64,000 bases of DNA. Source: Rhizobiaceae bacterium. Its GTDB lineage: Bacteria; Pseudomonadota; Alphaproteobacteria; Rhizobiales; Rhizobiaceae. The position numbers and the translations under genes are program-made. The notes under the pieces were generated by a model. It was not told where the DNA came from. It made no database searches and saw nothing but the letters and a program-made list of their open reading frames with translations. Each line of letters starts with the position of its first letter. Position 1 is the first letter of the stretch. This document shows, piece after piece, positions 9,834 to 18,642 of this stretch. The stretch is from NCBI GenBank assembly GCA_017643025.1, contig JAEPOG010000002.1, forward strand, positions 496,001-560,000, in the 5' to 3' direction.

Positions 9834-9921
9834 GGCGATCGGTTCCCGGGGCGAGGAGCTTCAGCCGCATTGATTACCTTGCGAAATGCTGCGGTGCAAA
9901 CAGGCAAATGTCCGGGACATG

Positions 9922-9953
9922 AAAAAGCCCGGCATGTCGCCATGCCGGGCTTT
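9922..9953 (-). terminator. Rho-independent terminator of livK
   Basis: A perfect 13-bp stem (AAAGCCCGGCATG / CATGCCGGGCTTT) with a 4-base loop starts 28 bases past the livK stop. Read on the minus strand it ends in a run of five T. This is a strong intrinsic terminator for the liv operon. Confidence 0.88.
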
Positions 9954-9981
9954 CGAGGTCAGCTAAGCTGCGCTGTTCGGC

Positions 9982-11082
9982 TTACTGCTCCAGATAGTCG
10001 TAGGAGCCGGCCTTCCACTCGTAGAAGACGTAGCCGGGCAGCGTCACGTCGCCCTTGTCGTCGAACTCGAGCGAGCCGAGCACGGTGTCGAACGCGCCGT
10101 CATTGAGCGCGGCAACCACCGCGTCATAGTCGGTCGAGCCGGCAGCGGAAGCGGCCTGCGCCCATGCCTGGATCGCGGCATAGGTGTAGAGCGCGTAACC
10201 CTCGGCGGTCTTGCCGGCCGCGAGCAGCTTCTCCACCACCGGAGCGGCGATCTCGTTCTTGCGCGGATCTGGCGAGAACGTCATCAGGGTGCCTTCGCCG
10301 GCGTCGCCGGTGATTGCCCAGTACTCGTCGGTGACGAGTGCGTCACCCGAGACCAGCACGGTGTCCATGCCCTGCTCGCGCATCTGGCGCGCCATCAGGC
10401 CGGCTTCCGTGTGGTAGCCGCCGACGTAGAGCACATTGATGCCTTCCGACTTCAGCTTGGTGACGAGAGCGGTGTAGTCCTTCTCGCCGGCGGTGTAGGC
10501 TTCGTAGAGAGCCGGCTTGCCGCCAGCTGCTTCGTATGCCGCCATCGTGGCGTCCGCGAGACCCTTGCCGTAGGCCGTCTTGTCGTGGACAAAGGCGATC
10601 TTGGCGTCGGCAAAGTTTTCCTGCAGGAAGTTGCCTGCAACCTCGCCCTGCTGGTCGTCACGGCCGCAGACGCGGTAGACGCCCGGTCCGGGACGCTCGT
10701 CGGTGAAAGCCGGGTTGGTCGAGGCCGGCGAGATCTGGACGATGCCTTCTTCCGCATAGACCGCCGATGCCGGGATCGAGGAGCCCGAGCAGAAGTGGCC
10801 GGCCATGAAGACCACACCTTCGCCAGCCATCTGGTTGGCGACAGCCACAGCCTGCTTCGGATCGCATGCGTCGTCGCCGACCGAGAGCGAAAGCATCTCG
10901 CCGTTGACGCCGCCGGCGGCGTTGATGTCTTCAACGGCCTGTTCCGCACCGCCCTGCATCTGGGCACCAAACGAGGCGTACTGACCGGTCATCGGACCGG
11001 CGACGGCGATCTTGATCTCAGCCCATGCCGGACCGGACATCAGAAGGCCGAGCGCGGCGCCCGCCAAAAGTACCTTTTTCAT
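9982..11082 (-). CDS. livK: branched-chain amino acid ABC transporter substrate-binding protein
   Basis: 366 residues with a Sec signal peptide at 1-22 (MKKVLLAGAALGLLMSGPAWA), then the Leu/Ile/Val-binding fold: IKIAVAGPMTGQYASFG, EDINAAGGVNGE, and an AGHFCSGSS ligand-site region. It captures branched-chain or related amino acids in the periplasm and delivers them to LivHM. The ATG at 11082 has GAGGGA upstream; the open frame continues further 5' but without a signal peptide. It follows livF and the DUF6867-like gene with 152 bases between, so it may have its own promoter for higher expression. Confidence 0.93.
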   Translation of the reverse strand: MKKVLLAGAALGLLMSGPAWAEIKIAVAGPMTGQYASFGAQMQGGAEQAVEDINAAGGVNGEMLSLSVGDDACDPKQAVAVANQMAGEGVVFMAGHFCSGSSIPASAVYAEEGIVQISPASTNPAFTDERPGPGVYRVCGRDDQQGEVAGNFLQENFADAKIAFVHDKTAYGKGLADATMAAYEAAGGKPALYEAYTAGEKDYTALVTKLKSEGINVLYVGGYHTEAGLMARQMREQGMDTVLVSGDALVTDEYWAITGDAGEGTLMTFSPDPRKNEIAAPVVEKLLAAGKTAEGYALYTYAAIQAWAQAASAAGSTDYDAVVAALNDGAFDTVLGSLEFDDKGDVTLPGYVFYEWKAGSYDYLEQ

Positions 11083-11234
11083 ACTAGTTCCCTCAAACAC
11101 CTGCCTGTTCCAAGGCGGCCCCGGATCGGTGTTGTTTCCGGTTTCGCGCTGCGGGATGTGGCTCCCGCTTGCCGGTAGGTAAGCCCAATTCAATGCGGAA
11201 ATAAAGGCTCTCCCACCGGAATAGTGAACGCGCG

Positions 11235-11588
11235 TCAGTCTTTCCTTGCCCAGCCCAAGGAACCGCTGCGCCGATATTCGAAGCTGTACTGCGTCGCCAT
11301 CTGTCCGGCCCGGGTAAGTCGCTTGCCCAGAAACGCGATCGCCGTGATGACGATAAAGTCGATCAAATAATAATAGGGCGACAGTAGCGTGCCGGAAAAC
11401 AGCGCGAAATGGATGAAGCGCGTCGCGCAGCCCAGCAGCAGCATGTAGACGATCAGCGTCACATTGGTCTGCCATGTGCGGGCGATAGCGCGACCGGTGA
11501 GATAGGCCGCTCCGCCCGCTAGGATGACGGTGACGAAGACGAACTCCCAGGCTGTGACCTCCCAAAGGAAGGTGTTCTGGTTTTCCAT
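11235..11588 (-). CDS. DUF6867-like membrane protein of the liv operon
   Basis: 117 residues with three or four hydrophobic segments (about 13-32, 40-58, 65-90) and a basic C-terminal tail. It starts one base inside the livF stop region, so it is translationally coupled to livF. From memory, rhizobial liv operons carry a protein of this kind at this place (DUF6867). Its function is unknown; an accessory role in the transporter is only an inference from conserved position. Confidence 0.65.
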   Translation of the reverse strand: MENQNTFLWEVTAWEFVFVTVILAGGAAYLTGRAIARTWQTNVTLIVYMLLLGCATRFIHFALFSGTLLSPYYYLIDFIVITAIAFLGKRLTRAGQMATQYSFEYRRSGSLGWARKD

Positions 11589-12313
11589 CAGTGACGCCCT
11601 CCTTCCAGATAGGCCGCGCGCACTTCCTCGCGCTTCAGAAGCTCCGCGCCGGTGCCGCTCATGGTGATCTTGCCGTTGACCATCACGTAACCGCGATGCG
11701 CGAGTTTGAGCGCGTGGAAAGCGTTCTGCTCCACCAGGAATACGGTCAGCCCCTGCTGCTCGTTCAGTTCGCGGATGACCTCGAAAATCTGCTTCACGAT
11801 CAGCGGCGCCAGACCCAGGGACGGTTCGTCAAGCAACAGCAGCTTAGGCCGCCCCATCAGCGCGCGGGCAATCGCCAGCATTTGCTGTTCGCCGCCCGAA
11901 AGCGTGCCGCCGCGCTGGCCGATGCGCTCCTTGAGGCGGGGGAAAAGCTCGTAGACGCGTTTGGCGTCCTCATCGAAATGCCCGGGATCGACCAGCGAAG
12001 CGCCCATCTGGAGATTTTCCAGCACGGTCATGCGCGGGAAGATGCGCCGTCCCTCGGGCGCCTGCGCGATGCCCAGCCGCATGATCTCATGCGTCGGCAT
12101 CGAGGTGATGTCCTGGCCGTCATAGACGATGCGGCCGGCGCGCGCCTGCGGGCTGCCGCAGATCGTCATCATCAGCGTCGACTTGCCGGCGCCATTGGCA
12201 CCAATCAGGGTGACGATCTCGCCCGGTTTGACTTCGACATCGACGCCGCGCAGCGCGACGATCTTGCCGTAATAGGTTTCTACCCCGGATACGGAGAGCA
12301 GCGGCGCGCTCAT
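11588..12313 (-). CDS. livF: branched-chain amino acid ABC transporter ATP-binding protein LivF
   Basis: 241 residues. Walker A GANGAGKST at about 38-46, signature LSGGEQQMLAIARAL at about 140, and Walker B LLLLDEPSLGLAP. It hydrolyses ATP at the cytoplasmic face to drive LivHM. Its ATG overlaps the livG stop by four bases, so the two ATPases are coupled in translation. Confidence 0.94.
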   Translation of the reverse strand: MSAPLLSVSGVETYYGKIVALRGVDVEVKPGEIVTLIGANGAGKSTLMMTICGSPQARAGRIVYDGQDITSMPTHEIMRLGIAQAPEGRRIFPRMTVLENLQMGASLVDPGHFDEDAKRVYELFPRLKERIGQRGGTLSGGEQQMLAIARALMGRPKLLLLDEPSLGLAPLIVKQIFEVIRELNEQQGLTVFLVEQNAFHALKLAHRGYVMVNGKITMSGTGAELLKREEVRAAYLEGGRH

Positions 12314-13761
12314 GCCTTGCCTCCCTTGCGGGTCGATGCCCTGCTCGACGGCACCTTGCCGCTATCGACGCGGCGCGAGAACGCCGTCTCCTTGCCGGCC
12401 GCGAGCGCCTTGGCCTGTTTCACCCAGTCCTCGCGTTCAATCCGGCCGGGGAAGGAAAGGTAGGAGCCGATCCATTCGACTTCGGCCTTCTTCCAGGAGG
12501 CGATCTGGGAGAAGTGCCAGATGCCGACGGCATTGAGCTTCTTTTCGTTGGCCGGCCCGATGCCGCCGATCCGGGTCAGGTTGTCCGCGCCGCCGGCGCC
12601 GGGTTTGGCCGATCCGGCGGGCTGCTTGCCGGGATGGGTTCCGGCCTCCTTGGCAACCGTCTGAGTGCTCGCTTTGCTTGCCTTTTTACCGCTCGAAGGC
12701 GACTTTCGTGCGGTGGAGCCCGCTCGCGACGAACTAGCCGACGTAGCCTTCGATGCCGCCTTGCGGGGCTTCCTTGCCTTGACCGGCTTCGCGTGTTCCA
12801 CGACTTCCTTCACGTCCGCCTTGATCTCAGGAACGTCGATCTCAGCCTCGTCGTCGACGCCCAGATAGGCGGCGATGACCCGCGCGTCGGTTCGCACGAA
12901 TTCGGCGCTGCCGTCGGAAATCTTCACGCCGTAATCGAGCACCACGATGTGGTCGGAAATCTCCATCACCACGCCCATGTCGTGCTCGATGAGCAGCACC
13001 GAGGTGCCGGTCTCGCGGATGAACTGAAGCAGCTGGTTGAGCTCGGTGGATTCTCGCGGATTGAGACCCGCCGCCGGCTCGTCGAGGCAAAGCAGATGCG
13101 GGCCGGTGCACATAGCCCTTGCGATTTCCAGCCTACGCTGCGCGCCATAGGGCAGGTCGCCTGCGGGGTCGTCGGCACGGTCGATCAGGTTGGTGCGTTC
13201 CAGCCAGTAGACGGCTCGGTCGATCGCCTCGCCCTGCGCCTGACGGTAGCCGGGCAGGCCGAGAATGCCGCCAAAGGTGAAACCCGATGCGACCATGAGT
13301 TCGTTGTGCTGGGCGACAAGCAGGTTCTCCAGAACCGTCATGCCACCGAACAGCCGGATATTCTGGAAGGTGCGCGCGACCTTGGCCTTATGCGCAATCT
13401 CGAAATCGGGCATGCGTTCAAGCAGGAACACCGCGTGATCGTCGCTGGCGCGCCAGCGCAAGCCGCTGTCGGTCAGTTCGTTCACGGTCTCTTGCTGGAG
13501 GCCCGCGCCGTGGCGCATCACGATGCGGCCCTCGGTCGGCTTGTAGAACCCCGTCACGCAATTGAAGACCGTGGTCTTTCCGGCGCCGTTGGGGCCGATG
13601 AGCGCGGTGATGTCGCCGCGGCCGACATTGAAGGAAAGGTCATCGACGGCGACGAGGCCGCCGAAGCGCATCGTCAGATGCTCGACCGAGAGGATCGGGT
13701 CGGCGTCCCAACGCGCGCCGTCAGACATCGCGGGTGCCGCGGCCAAAGCTGCGCCGGTCAA
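12310..13761 (-). CDS. livG: branched-chain amino acid ABC ATPase LivG with C-terminal helix-hairpin-helix-like domain
   Basis: 483 residues, against about 250-300 for usual LivG. The ABC domain is at about 22-303: Walker A GPNGAGKT at 56-63, the signature region as PYGAQRRLEIARAM, and Walker B LCLDEP. A Lys/Ala/Ser-rich linker follows (about 325-392), then a folded-looking unit at 393-456 with NLTRIGGIGPANEKKLNAVG and WKKAEVEWIGSYL. That unit resembles the helix-hairpin-helix-like extensions I recall on rhizobial NuoE and L21. The start chosen is a TTG at 13761 that overlaps the livM TGA and has GGGAGAAGG about 5 bases upstream. An ATG at 13728 lacks a good ribosome site. Confidence 0.9.
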   Translation of the reverse strand: MTGAALAAAPAMSDGARWDADPILSVEHLTMRFGGLVAVDDLSFNVGRGDITALIGPNGAGKTTVFNCVTGFYKPTEGRIVMRHGAGLQQETVNELTDSGLRWRASDDHAVFLLERMPDFEIAHKAKVARTFQNIRLFGGMTVLENLLVAQHNELMVASGFTFGGILGLPGYRQAQGEAIDRAVYWLERTNLIDRADDPAGDLPYGAQRRLEIARAMCTGPHLLCLDEPAAGLNPRESTELNQLLQFIRETGTSVLLIEHDMGVVMEISDHIVVLDYGVKISDGSAEFVRTDARVIAAYLGVDDEAEIDVPEIKADVKEVVEHAKPVKARKPRKAASKATSASSSRAGSTARKSPSSGKKASKASTQTVAKEAGTHPGKQPAGSAKPGAGGADNLTRIGGIGPANEKKLNAVGIWHFSQIASWKKAEVEWIGSYLSFPGRIEREDWVKQAKALAAGKETAFSRRVDSGKVPSSRASTRKGGKA

Positions 13762-15146
13762 TGGCCTTCTCCCTGCGACACCATATCGGCGCCGATCTTC
13801 TTGCGTTCCTTGAGCACTGCGGACGGGTTTCGTGTCGTGATCAGACCGCGTGGCTTCCACACCATGATCGCAACCATGGCCAGCCCGAAGATCAGCATGC
13901 GGTACTGCACCGGATCGAAATCGGGGCCGAATATCTGGGACAGGAAGCCAATGTTACGGAGCAGCTCGATGCCGCCGATCATCACCACCGAGGCGATGAC
14001 GACCCCAACCTGCGAGCCGAGACCGCCCAGCACCACGATTGCCAGGATGATCGCCGACTCCAGGAAGGTGAAGCTTTCCGGCGAAATGAAGCCCTGCCGG
14101 GTGGCGAAGAACGAGCCCGCAAACCCGCCGAACATGGCTCCAATCGCGAAGGCGGTGAGCTTGGTGTTTGTGGTGTTGATGCCGAGCGAGCGGCAGGCGA
14201 TTTCGTCTTCGCGCAGCGCTTCCCACGCCCGCCCGACGGGCAGCTTCCTCAGCCGGATCGTCACGAAGTTAGTGATGATCGCCAGCACGAAGATGATGTA
14301 ATAGAGGAAAATGAAGCGGTGGATGGTCGAGTATTCGAGGCCGAAGAAAGCCGCGAACCCGTCATCCCCGCGCGTGAATTCGAGCCCGAACAGAGTCGGC
14401 TTCGGGATGCCCGAAATGCCGTCCGGTCCGTTGGTGAACTCGTACCAGTTCAGCAGCACGATGCGGATGATCTCGCCGAAGGCGAGCGTCACGATAGCCA
14501 GATAGTCGCCGCGAAGGCGGAGTACCGGGAAACCGAGGATCACGCCCCAGAATGCGGCGAGGATGCCGGCCAGCGGCAGCGCCATCCAGAAGCCGAGGCC
14601 GAAGTACTCGGCCAGCAGGGCGAACGAATAGGCGCCGACGGCATAGAATGCGACGTATCCGAGGTCGAGCAGGCCGGCTAGGCCAACCACGATGTTCAGG
14701 CCCCAGCCGAGCATGATGTAGGTCATGATCAGGATGGCGAGGTCGATAAACTGGCGCTGCTGCGCCGGGAAAACGGCGGTGATGAAGAAGGGCAGTATGG
14801 CGGCGAAAACAAAGAGCGCCATGCCGAGCGCGCGGCCAAGGCCGGGGACGCGCAGCGAGCTGCCGGACATCTGCTCGCCGATGGTTCGGGTTATCGGCTT
14901 TCGCGCCTTGAAGACGAACAGGTTGAGCAGCAGCCGCCCACCAAAAACGATCAGGATCGCGGCTACCCAGATCGGCCAGCGATAGGTGATCGCCAGTCCG
15001 CCCGGCGCAATGTCGGTCCTCAGCGGCAGGAAGAAGAAACCGAGGACAGCAACGAGGAAGGCGGCCATTGCCGCATCCTTGAGCGAAGCGGCGTATGCGT
15101 TGGGTTCGATGGCCGCGCCGAGGCCCGTACGTTGCGCCACTGCCAT
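13758..15146 (-). CDS. livM: branched-chain amino acid ABC transporter permease LivM
   Basis: 462 residues. About 110 extra N-terminal residues carry three hydrophobic helices. The conserved LivM permease core follows, with YIMLGWGLNIVVGLAGLLDL near 145-165 and the cytoplasmic coupling segment GRAWEALREDEIACRSLGIN, which contacts the ATPases. It forms the membrane channel with LivH. It starts at the last base of the livH stop codon and its own stop overlaps the livG start. Confidence 0.94.
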   Translation of the reverse strand: MAVAQRTGLGAAIEPNAYAASLKDAAMAAFLVAVLGFFFLPLRTDIAPGGLAITYRWPIWVAAILIVFGGRLLLNLFVFKARKPITRTIGEQMSGSSLRVPGLGRALGMALFVFAAILPFFITAVFPAQQRQFIDLAILIMTYIMLGWGLNIVVGLAGLLDLGYVAFYAVGAYSFALLAEYFGLGFWMALPLAGILAAFWGVILGFPVLRLRGDYLAIVTLAFGEIIRIVLLNWYEFTNGPDGISGIPKPTLFGLEFTRGDDGFAAFFGLEYSTIHRFIFLYYIIFVLAIITNFVTIRLRKLPVGRAWEALREDEIACRSLGINTTNTKLTAFAIGAMFGGFAGSFFATRQGFISPESFTFLESAIILAIVVLGGLGSQVGVVIASVVMIGGIELLRNIGFLSQIFGPDFDPVQYRMLIFGLAMVAIMVWKPRGLITTRNPSAVLKERKKIGADMVSQGEGH

Positions 15147-16075
15147 CAGACCTTCTCCACTTCGGGCTGGCCGAGCAGCCCCGAGGGCAGGAAGATCAGC
15201 ACGATTGCAAGGATCGAGAAGGCCGCGACATCCTTGTATTCGACCGAGAAATAACCTGACCAGAACACCTCGATCAGCCCGATGAGCAGACCGCCAAGCA
15301 TGGCGCCGGGCAGCGAACCGATGCCGCCGAGCACTGCGGCCGTGAATGCCTTAACGCCGGCAAGGAAGCCGATATAGAAGTCGATCACCCCGTAGAGCAG
15401 CAGGAACATCAGGCCTGCGACGGAGGCGAGTGCGGCGCCCATGACGAAAGTCAGCGAGATGGTGCGGTCGACATTGACGCCGAGAAGTGCTGCCATCTTG
15501 CGGTCCTGCTCGCAGGCGCGCTGGGCGCGGCCGAGTGGCGTTTTCGCGATCAGCAGGGTGAAGCCCGCCATCAGCACCAGCGTCAGGCCGATGATTATGA
15601 TCTGCATGTAGGAGAGCTGAACGACGAACGATCCGGTCTCGGGCGAGCCTTCCATGAGTGTGATGCCGCCCTGGATTTGCGGCGGCAGCGGCTTGACGCG
15701 CGCACCCTGGGTCACCTGAACGAAGTTCTGCAGCACGATCGACATGCCGATCGCGGTGATCAACGGCGCCAGCCGGAACGAGCCGCGCAGCGGCCGGTAG
15801 GCCAACCGCTCCACCGTCCAGCCCCAGGCGGACGTGAACAGCATGGCAATGATGATGACGATCAGTAGCACCACCGGCAGGAAGGCGAAGCCGAAAACCG
15901 TGGTCAGGATCAGGAAGGTGGTCAGCGCGATGAACGAGCCGATCATGAAGATGTCGCCATGGGCGAAATTGATCATGCCGATGATGCCGTAGACCATCGT
16001 ATAGCCGATAGCGATGAGGCCATAGATTGACCCCAGCGTCAGCCCGTTGATCAGCTGCTGGACGAAGTATTCCAT
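15146..16075 (-). CDS. livH: branched-chain amino acid ABC transporter permease LivH
   Basis: 309 residues with about eight transmembrane helices. The start MEYFVQQLINGLTLGSIYGL and the segments AIGYTMVYGIIGMINFAHGD and GRAQRACEQDRKMAALLGVN are standard LivH features. It is the first gene of the liv operon. The 283 bases upstream separate it from the hydroxyproline epimerase gene on the same strand and must hold its promoter, unless transcription reads through from hyp. Confidence 0.94.
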   Translation of the reverse strand: MEYFVQQLINGLTLGSIYGLIAIGYTMVYGIIGMINFAHGDIFMIGSFIALTTFLILTTVFGFAFLPVVLLIVIIIAMLFTSAWGWTVERLAYRPLRGSFRLAPLITAIGMSIVLQNFVQVTQGARVKPLPPQIQGGITLMEGSPETGSFVVQLSYMQIIIIGLTLVLMAGFTLLIAKTPLGRAQRACEQDRKMAALLGVNVDRTISLTFVMGAALASVAGLMFLLLYGVIDFYIGFLAGVKAFTAAVLGGIGSLPGAMLGGLLIGLIEVFWSGYFSVEYKDVAAFSILAIVLIFLPSGLLGQPEVEKV

Positions 16076-16358
16076 ATTGTACGCGGCTCCAGGGTGCTGC
16101 GCCGGTCGGCGTGCCCCGTTATTGGTTCCCCATGTCCCAGACTTTCCCCCGCCGGGCGCATTGTCAATAAGCGCGCGCCGGCTCGCGAGCCGTTCGGAAC
16201 GCGCCGGACGCTATCACCCCGCTCCCGCAATGTCCTTGCATTTGTGACGGCCTGCGAAGCATCACCATGCAAGAAATCCGCACGCACGCGGCCTGCCGTC
16301 AACGTTTCTTGCGCCCACAAAACACCTCGCGGAACGCGAATTTTTGCGACCTCCGCCC

Positions 16359-17360
16359 TCATTTCACGACGAATCCATGTGCGAACGGATCCCTGTCGTC
16401 GATAAAGATCGTGTTGTTACCCGTCATGCGCGCCCAGCCGGAAATGGAGGGGACTATCGCCCTACGTCCACCGGCTTCAATCTCCCGCTCGACCCTGCCG
16501 CGAAACAGCGAACCGATTATGGATTCATGCGTGAAGTACTCACCGGCCGCGAGTTTACCCTTGGCGTGAAGTTGCGCCATGCGGGCCGAGGTTCCGGTGC
16601 CGCAGGGTGAGCGGTCGATCGCCTTGTCGCCGTAGAATACGGCGTTGCGCGCGTCTGCGCCTTCTACCGTTGGCGCGCCGGTCCAGAGGATGTGGGACAC
16701 GCCGGCGATCGCCGGATTGTCAGGGTGCGCGATCTTGTACGCCTCGTTGAGGCGCTGACGAATTACCGGGCTCCAGGCGATCAGCTCGGCGGCTGTATGG
16801 TCCGCCATGTCGCGGAAATTCTCCTGGGGATCGACTATGGCGTAGAAGTTGCCGCCATAAGCGACGTCCACAGTCAGCCGCCCCAGCACCGGACATTCGA
16901 CTTCAAGCCCTTCCGAATGCAGGAAGGAAGGCACATTGGTGATGCGCACTTCCTCAACATACTCGCCCTCCTGCCGGTATTCCGCGATCACATGGCCCGC
17001 CGGTGTGTCGAGGTTGAGCCGGCCGGGCGTCTTCGGGCGCACCAGCCCGTGCTCGATCGCGAAAGTGACCGTGCCGATCGTGCCATGGCCGCACATGGGC
17101 AGGCAACCGGAGGTTTCGATAAACAGGATGCCGATATCGCAATCGTCGCGCGTCGGCGGATACAGGAAGGAGCCCGACATCATGTCGTGGCCGCGCGGCT
17201 CGAACATCAGACCGGTGCGAATCCAGTCGAACTCGCGCAGGAAATGCGCGCGGCGCTCCATCATAGTCGCGCCTTCGAGCAGCGGCGCGCCGCCGGCGAC
17301 AAGGCGGACCGGGTTTCCGCAGGTGTGGCCGTCGATGCAGAAGAAGGAGTGGCGCGCCAT
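16359..17360 (-). CDS. 4-hydroxyproline 2-epimerase (proline racemase family)
   Basis: 333 residues. The two catalytic cysteines of the family are present: Cys90 in MCGHGTIG and Cys253 in DRSPCGTGTSA. A Cys/Cys pair marks epimerase/racemase rather than dehydratase members. It interconverts trans-4-hydroxy-L-proline and cis-4-hydroxy-D-proline, the first step of hydroxyproline breakdown. The neighbouring D-amino acid oxidase-like and DapA-like genes support this over plain proline racemase. It starts 7 bases after the oxidase stop. The rhizobial name hypRE is known to me but not certain for this gene. Confidence 0.88.
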   Translation of the reverse strand: MARHSFFCIDGHTCGNPVRLVAGGAPLLEGATMMERRAHFLREFDWIRTGLMFEPRGHDMMSGSFLYPPTRDDCDIGILFIETSGCLPMCGHGTIGTVTFAIEHGLVRPKTPGRLNLDTPAGHVIAEYRQEGEYVEEVRITNVPSFLHSEGLEVECPVLGRLTVDVAYGGNFYAIVDPQENFRDMADHTAAELIAWSPVIRQRLNEAYKIAHPDNPAIAGVSHILWTGAPTVEGADARNAVFYGDKAIDRSPCGTGTSARMAQLHAKGKLAAGEYFTHESIIGSLFRGRVEREIEAGGRRAIVPSISGWARMTGNNTIFIDDRDPFAHGFVVK

Positions 17361-17367
17361 TGGTCCC

Positions 17368-18615
17368 TCAAAAACGCGTGGCGGCGAAGGGCGCCAGCGC
17401 GATCGGCGGCTTTTGCCCCAGAACGAGGTCGCGGATCAAGCTGCCGGTAGCGGCCGCCTGGGTCAGCCCGAGATGGCCGTGGCCGAAGGCGTAGTAGAGG
17501 CCGGGGCGGCTGCCCTTGCCGATGACGGGCAGCGAATCCGGAAGAGCCGGTCGGTGGCCCATCCACTCGCTACCGCCCTGCGGCTTCAGCCCCGGCAGAA
17601 ACTCCGACGCCTTGCGCAGCAAGGCCTTGGAACGGTTGTAGTTGGGAGGACGGTCGAGGCCGCCGAATTCGACAGTGCCGCCGACGCGCAGGGCGTTGCC
17701 GAGCGGTGTAATAACGAAACCATGGCCTGAGAAGAGCAACTGCCGTCGGACGTCGAAAGCGTCGGCTGGCAAAGTGACGTGGTAACCGCGCTCGGCTTCG
17801 AGCGGGATCCTGTCGCCAAGCATTGCGGCCAGCCTATGCGACCAGGCCCCGGCGGCTATGACGAGCGTGGAGGCGGTGTGTTCCGTGCCGTCGCCGAAGC
17901 GGATGCGGTATGCGTCACCGATTTGCTCGACCGAAGTCACCGTGGCGGGGACGTGTTTTGCGCCGAGGCTCTCGGCATGGCGCCATACGGCCCGGCCAAG
18001 CTCGGCGGGATCGGTAACGGTCTTCCAGCCCGGCACGAAGGTGGCGCGCACGAAACTTGGCGACAAGCCCGGCTGGTACTGCGCGATCTCTTCCTGCTGA
18101 AGGTGATGGAAGGCGATGCCGGCGCGTTTCCGTGCTTCCCAGCCGGGCATCGAAGCCTGGTGTTCGGCCTCGCTCTCGTAAAGCTCGAGGCAGCCGTCCT
18201 CACGCAGCATGGAGCGGGTGCCGGAGGCATCCATGAGGCTCATCCACTCGCTTTCGGCGAGTTTCATGAGTTCCACCTGCGCGGCGACCGCGCGTTCGTA
18301 GTTCTTCAGGCTGCCGGCGCGCCAGAAGCGGTAGAGCCAGGGCAGCAGCGTCGGGAAATAGGTAGGCGGAATGGCGAGCGGCCCGAGCGGGTCGCTGAGC
18401 CAGCCCGGCACCTTGCGGATCATGCCCTTGTGCGCCATCGGCAGAATTTCGGTGAAGGCGAGGCCGGCGGCGTTGCCGGAACTGGTCTCGGCGCAGATGC
18501 CCGTGCGGTCGATGACGGTGACCCTCGCGCCAGCCTCAGCAAGCCGCGCCGCGATGCTGACGCCGATGATGCCGGCGCCGATGACAGTGACGTTCTTGCC
18601 TGCTTCAGCGCCCAT
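17368..18615 (-). CDS. FAD-dependent cis-4-hydroxy-D-proline oxidase/dehydrogenase
   Basis: 415 residues of the DadA/glycine oxidase family. The N-terminal FAD motif is VIGAGIIGVSIAARLAEAG, followed by the family's ETSSGNAAG stretch; the C-terminal half has GHRPALPDSLPVIGKG and FGHGHLGLTQA. It should oxidise cis-4-hydroxy-D-proline to pyrroline-4-hydroxy-2-carboxylate and pass electrons to the respiratory chain or oxygen. ATG at 18615 is chosen over the adjacent in-frame GTG at 18618. It is the middle gene of the cluster (hypO in rhizobial usage). Confidence 0.85.
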   Translation of the reverse strand: MGAEAGKNVTVIGAGIIGVSIAARLAEAGARVTVIDRTGICAETSSGNAAGLAFTEILPMAHKGMIRKVPGWLSDPLGPLAIPPTYFPTLLPWLYRFWRAGSLKNYERAVAAQVELMKLAESEWMSLMDASGTRSMLREDGCLELYESEAEHQASMPGWEARKRAGIAFHHLQQEEIAQYQPGLSPSFVRATFVPGWKTVTDPAELGRAVWRHAESLGAKHVPATVTSVEQIGDAYRIRFGDGTEHTASTLVIAAGAWSHRLAAMLGDRIPLEAERGYHVTLPADAFDVRRQLLFSGHGFVITPLGNALRVGGTVEFGGLDRPPNYNRSKALLRKASEFLPGLKPQGGSEWMGHRPALPDSLPVIGKGSRPGLYYAFGHGHLGLTQAAATGSLIRDLVLGQKPPIALAPFAATRF

Positions 18616-18642
18616 CACTCACCCGCTACGCCAGCCACCCCG

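Noticed and set aside
12514..14681. Long open reading frames on the plus strand opposite livG and livM
   Set aside because: They are antisense shadows of high-GC genes: rich in Arg/His/Gln/Asp without domain order, no ribosome sites, and they cover clearly conserved liv genes.
16179..16192. Perfect 14-base palindrome CGGCTCGCGAGCCG upstream of livH
   Set aside because: High-GC palindromes arise easily by chance; there is no second copy and no link to a known regulator.
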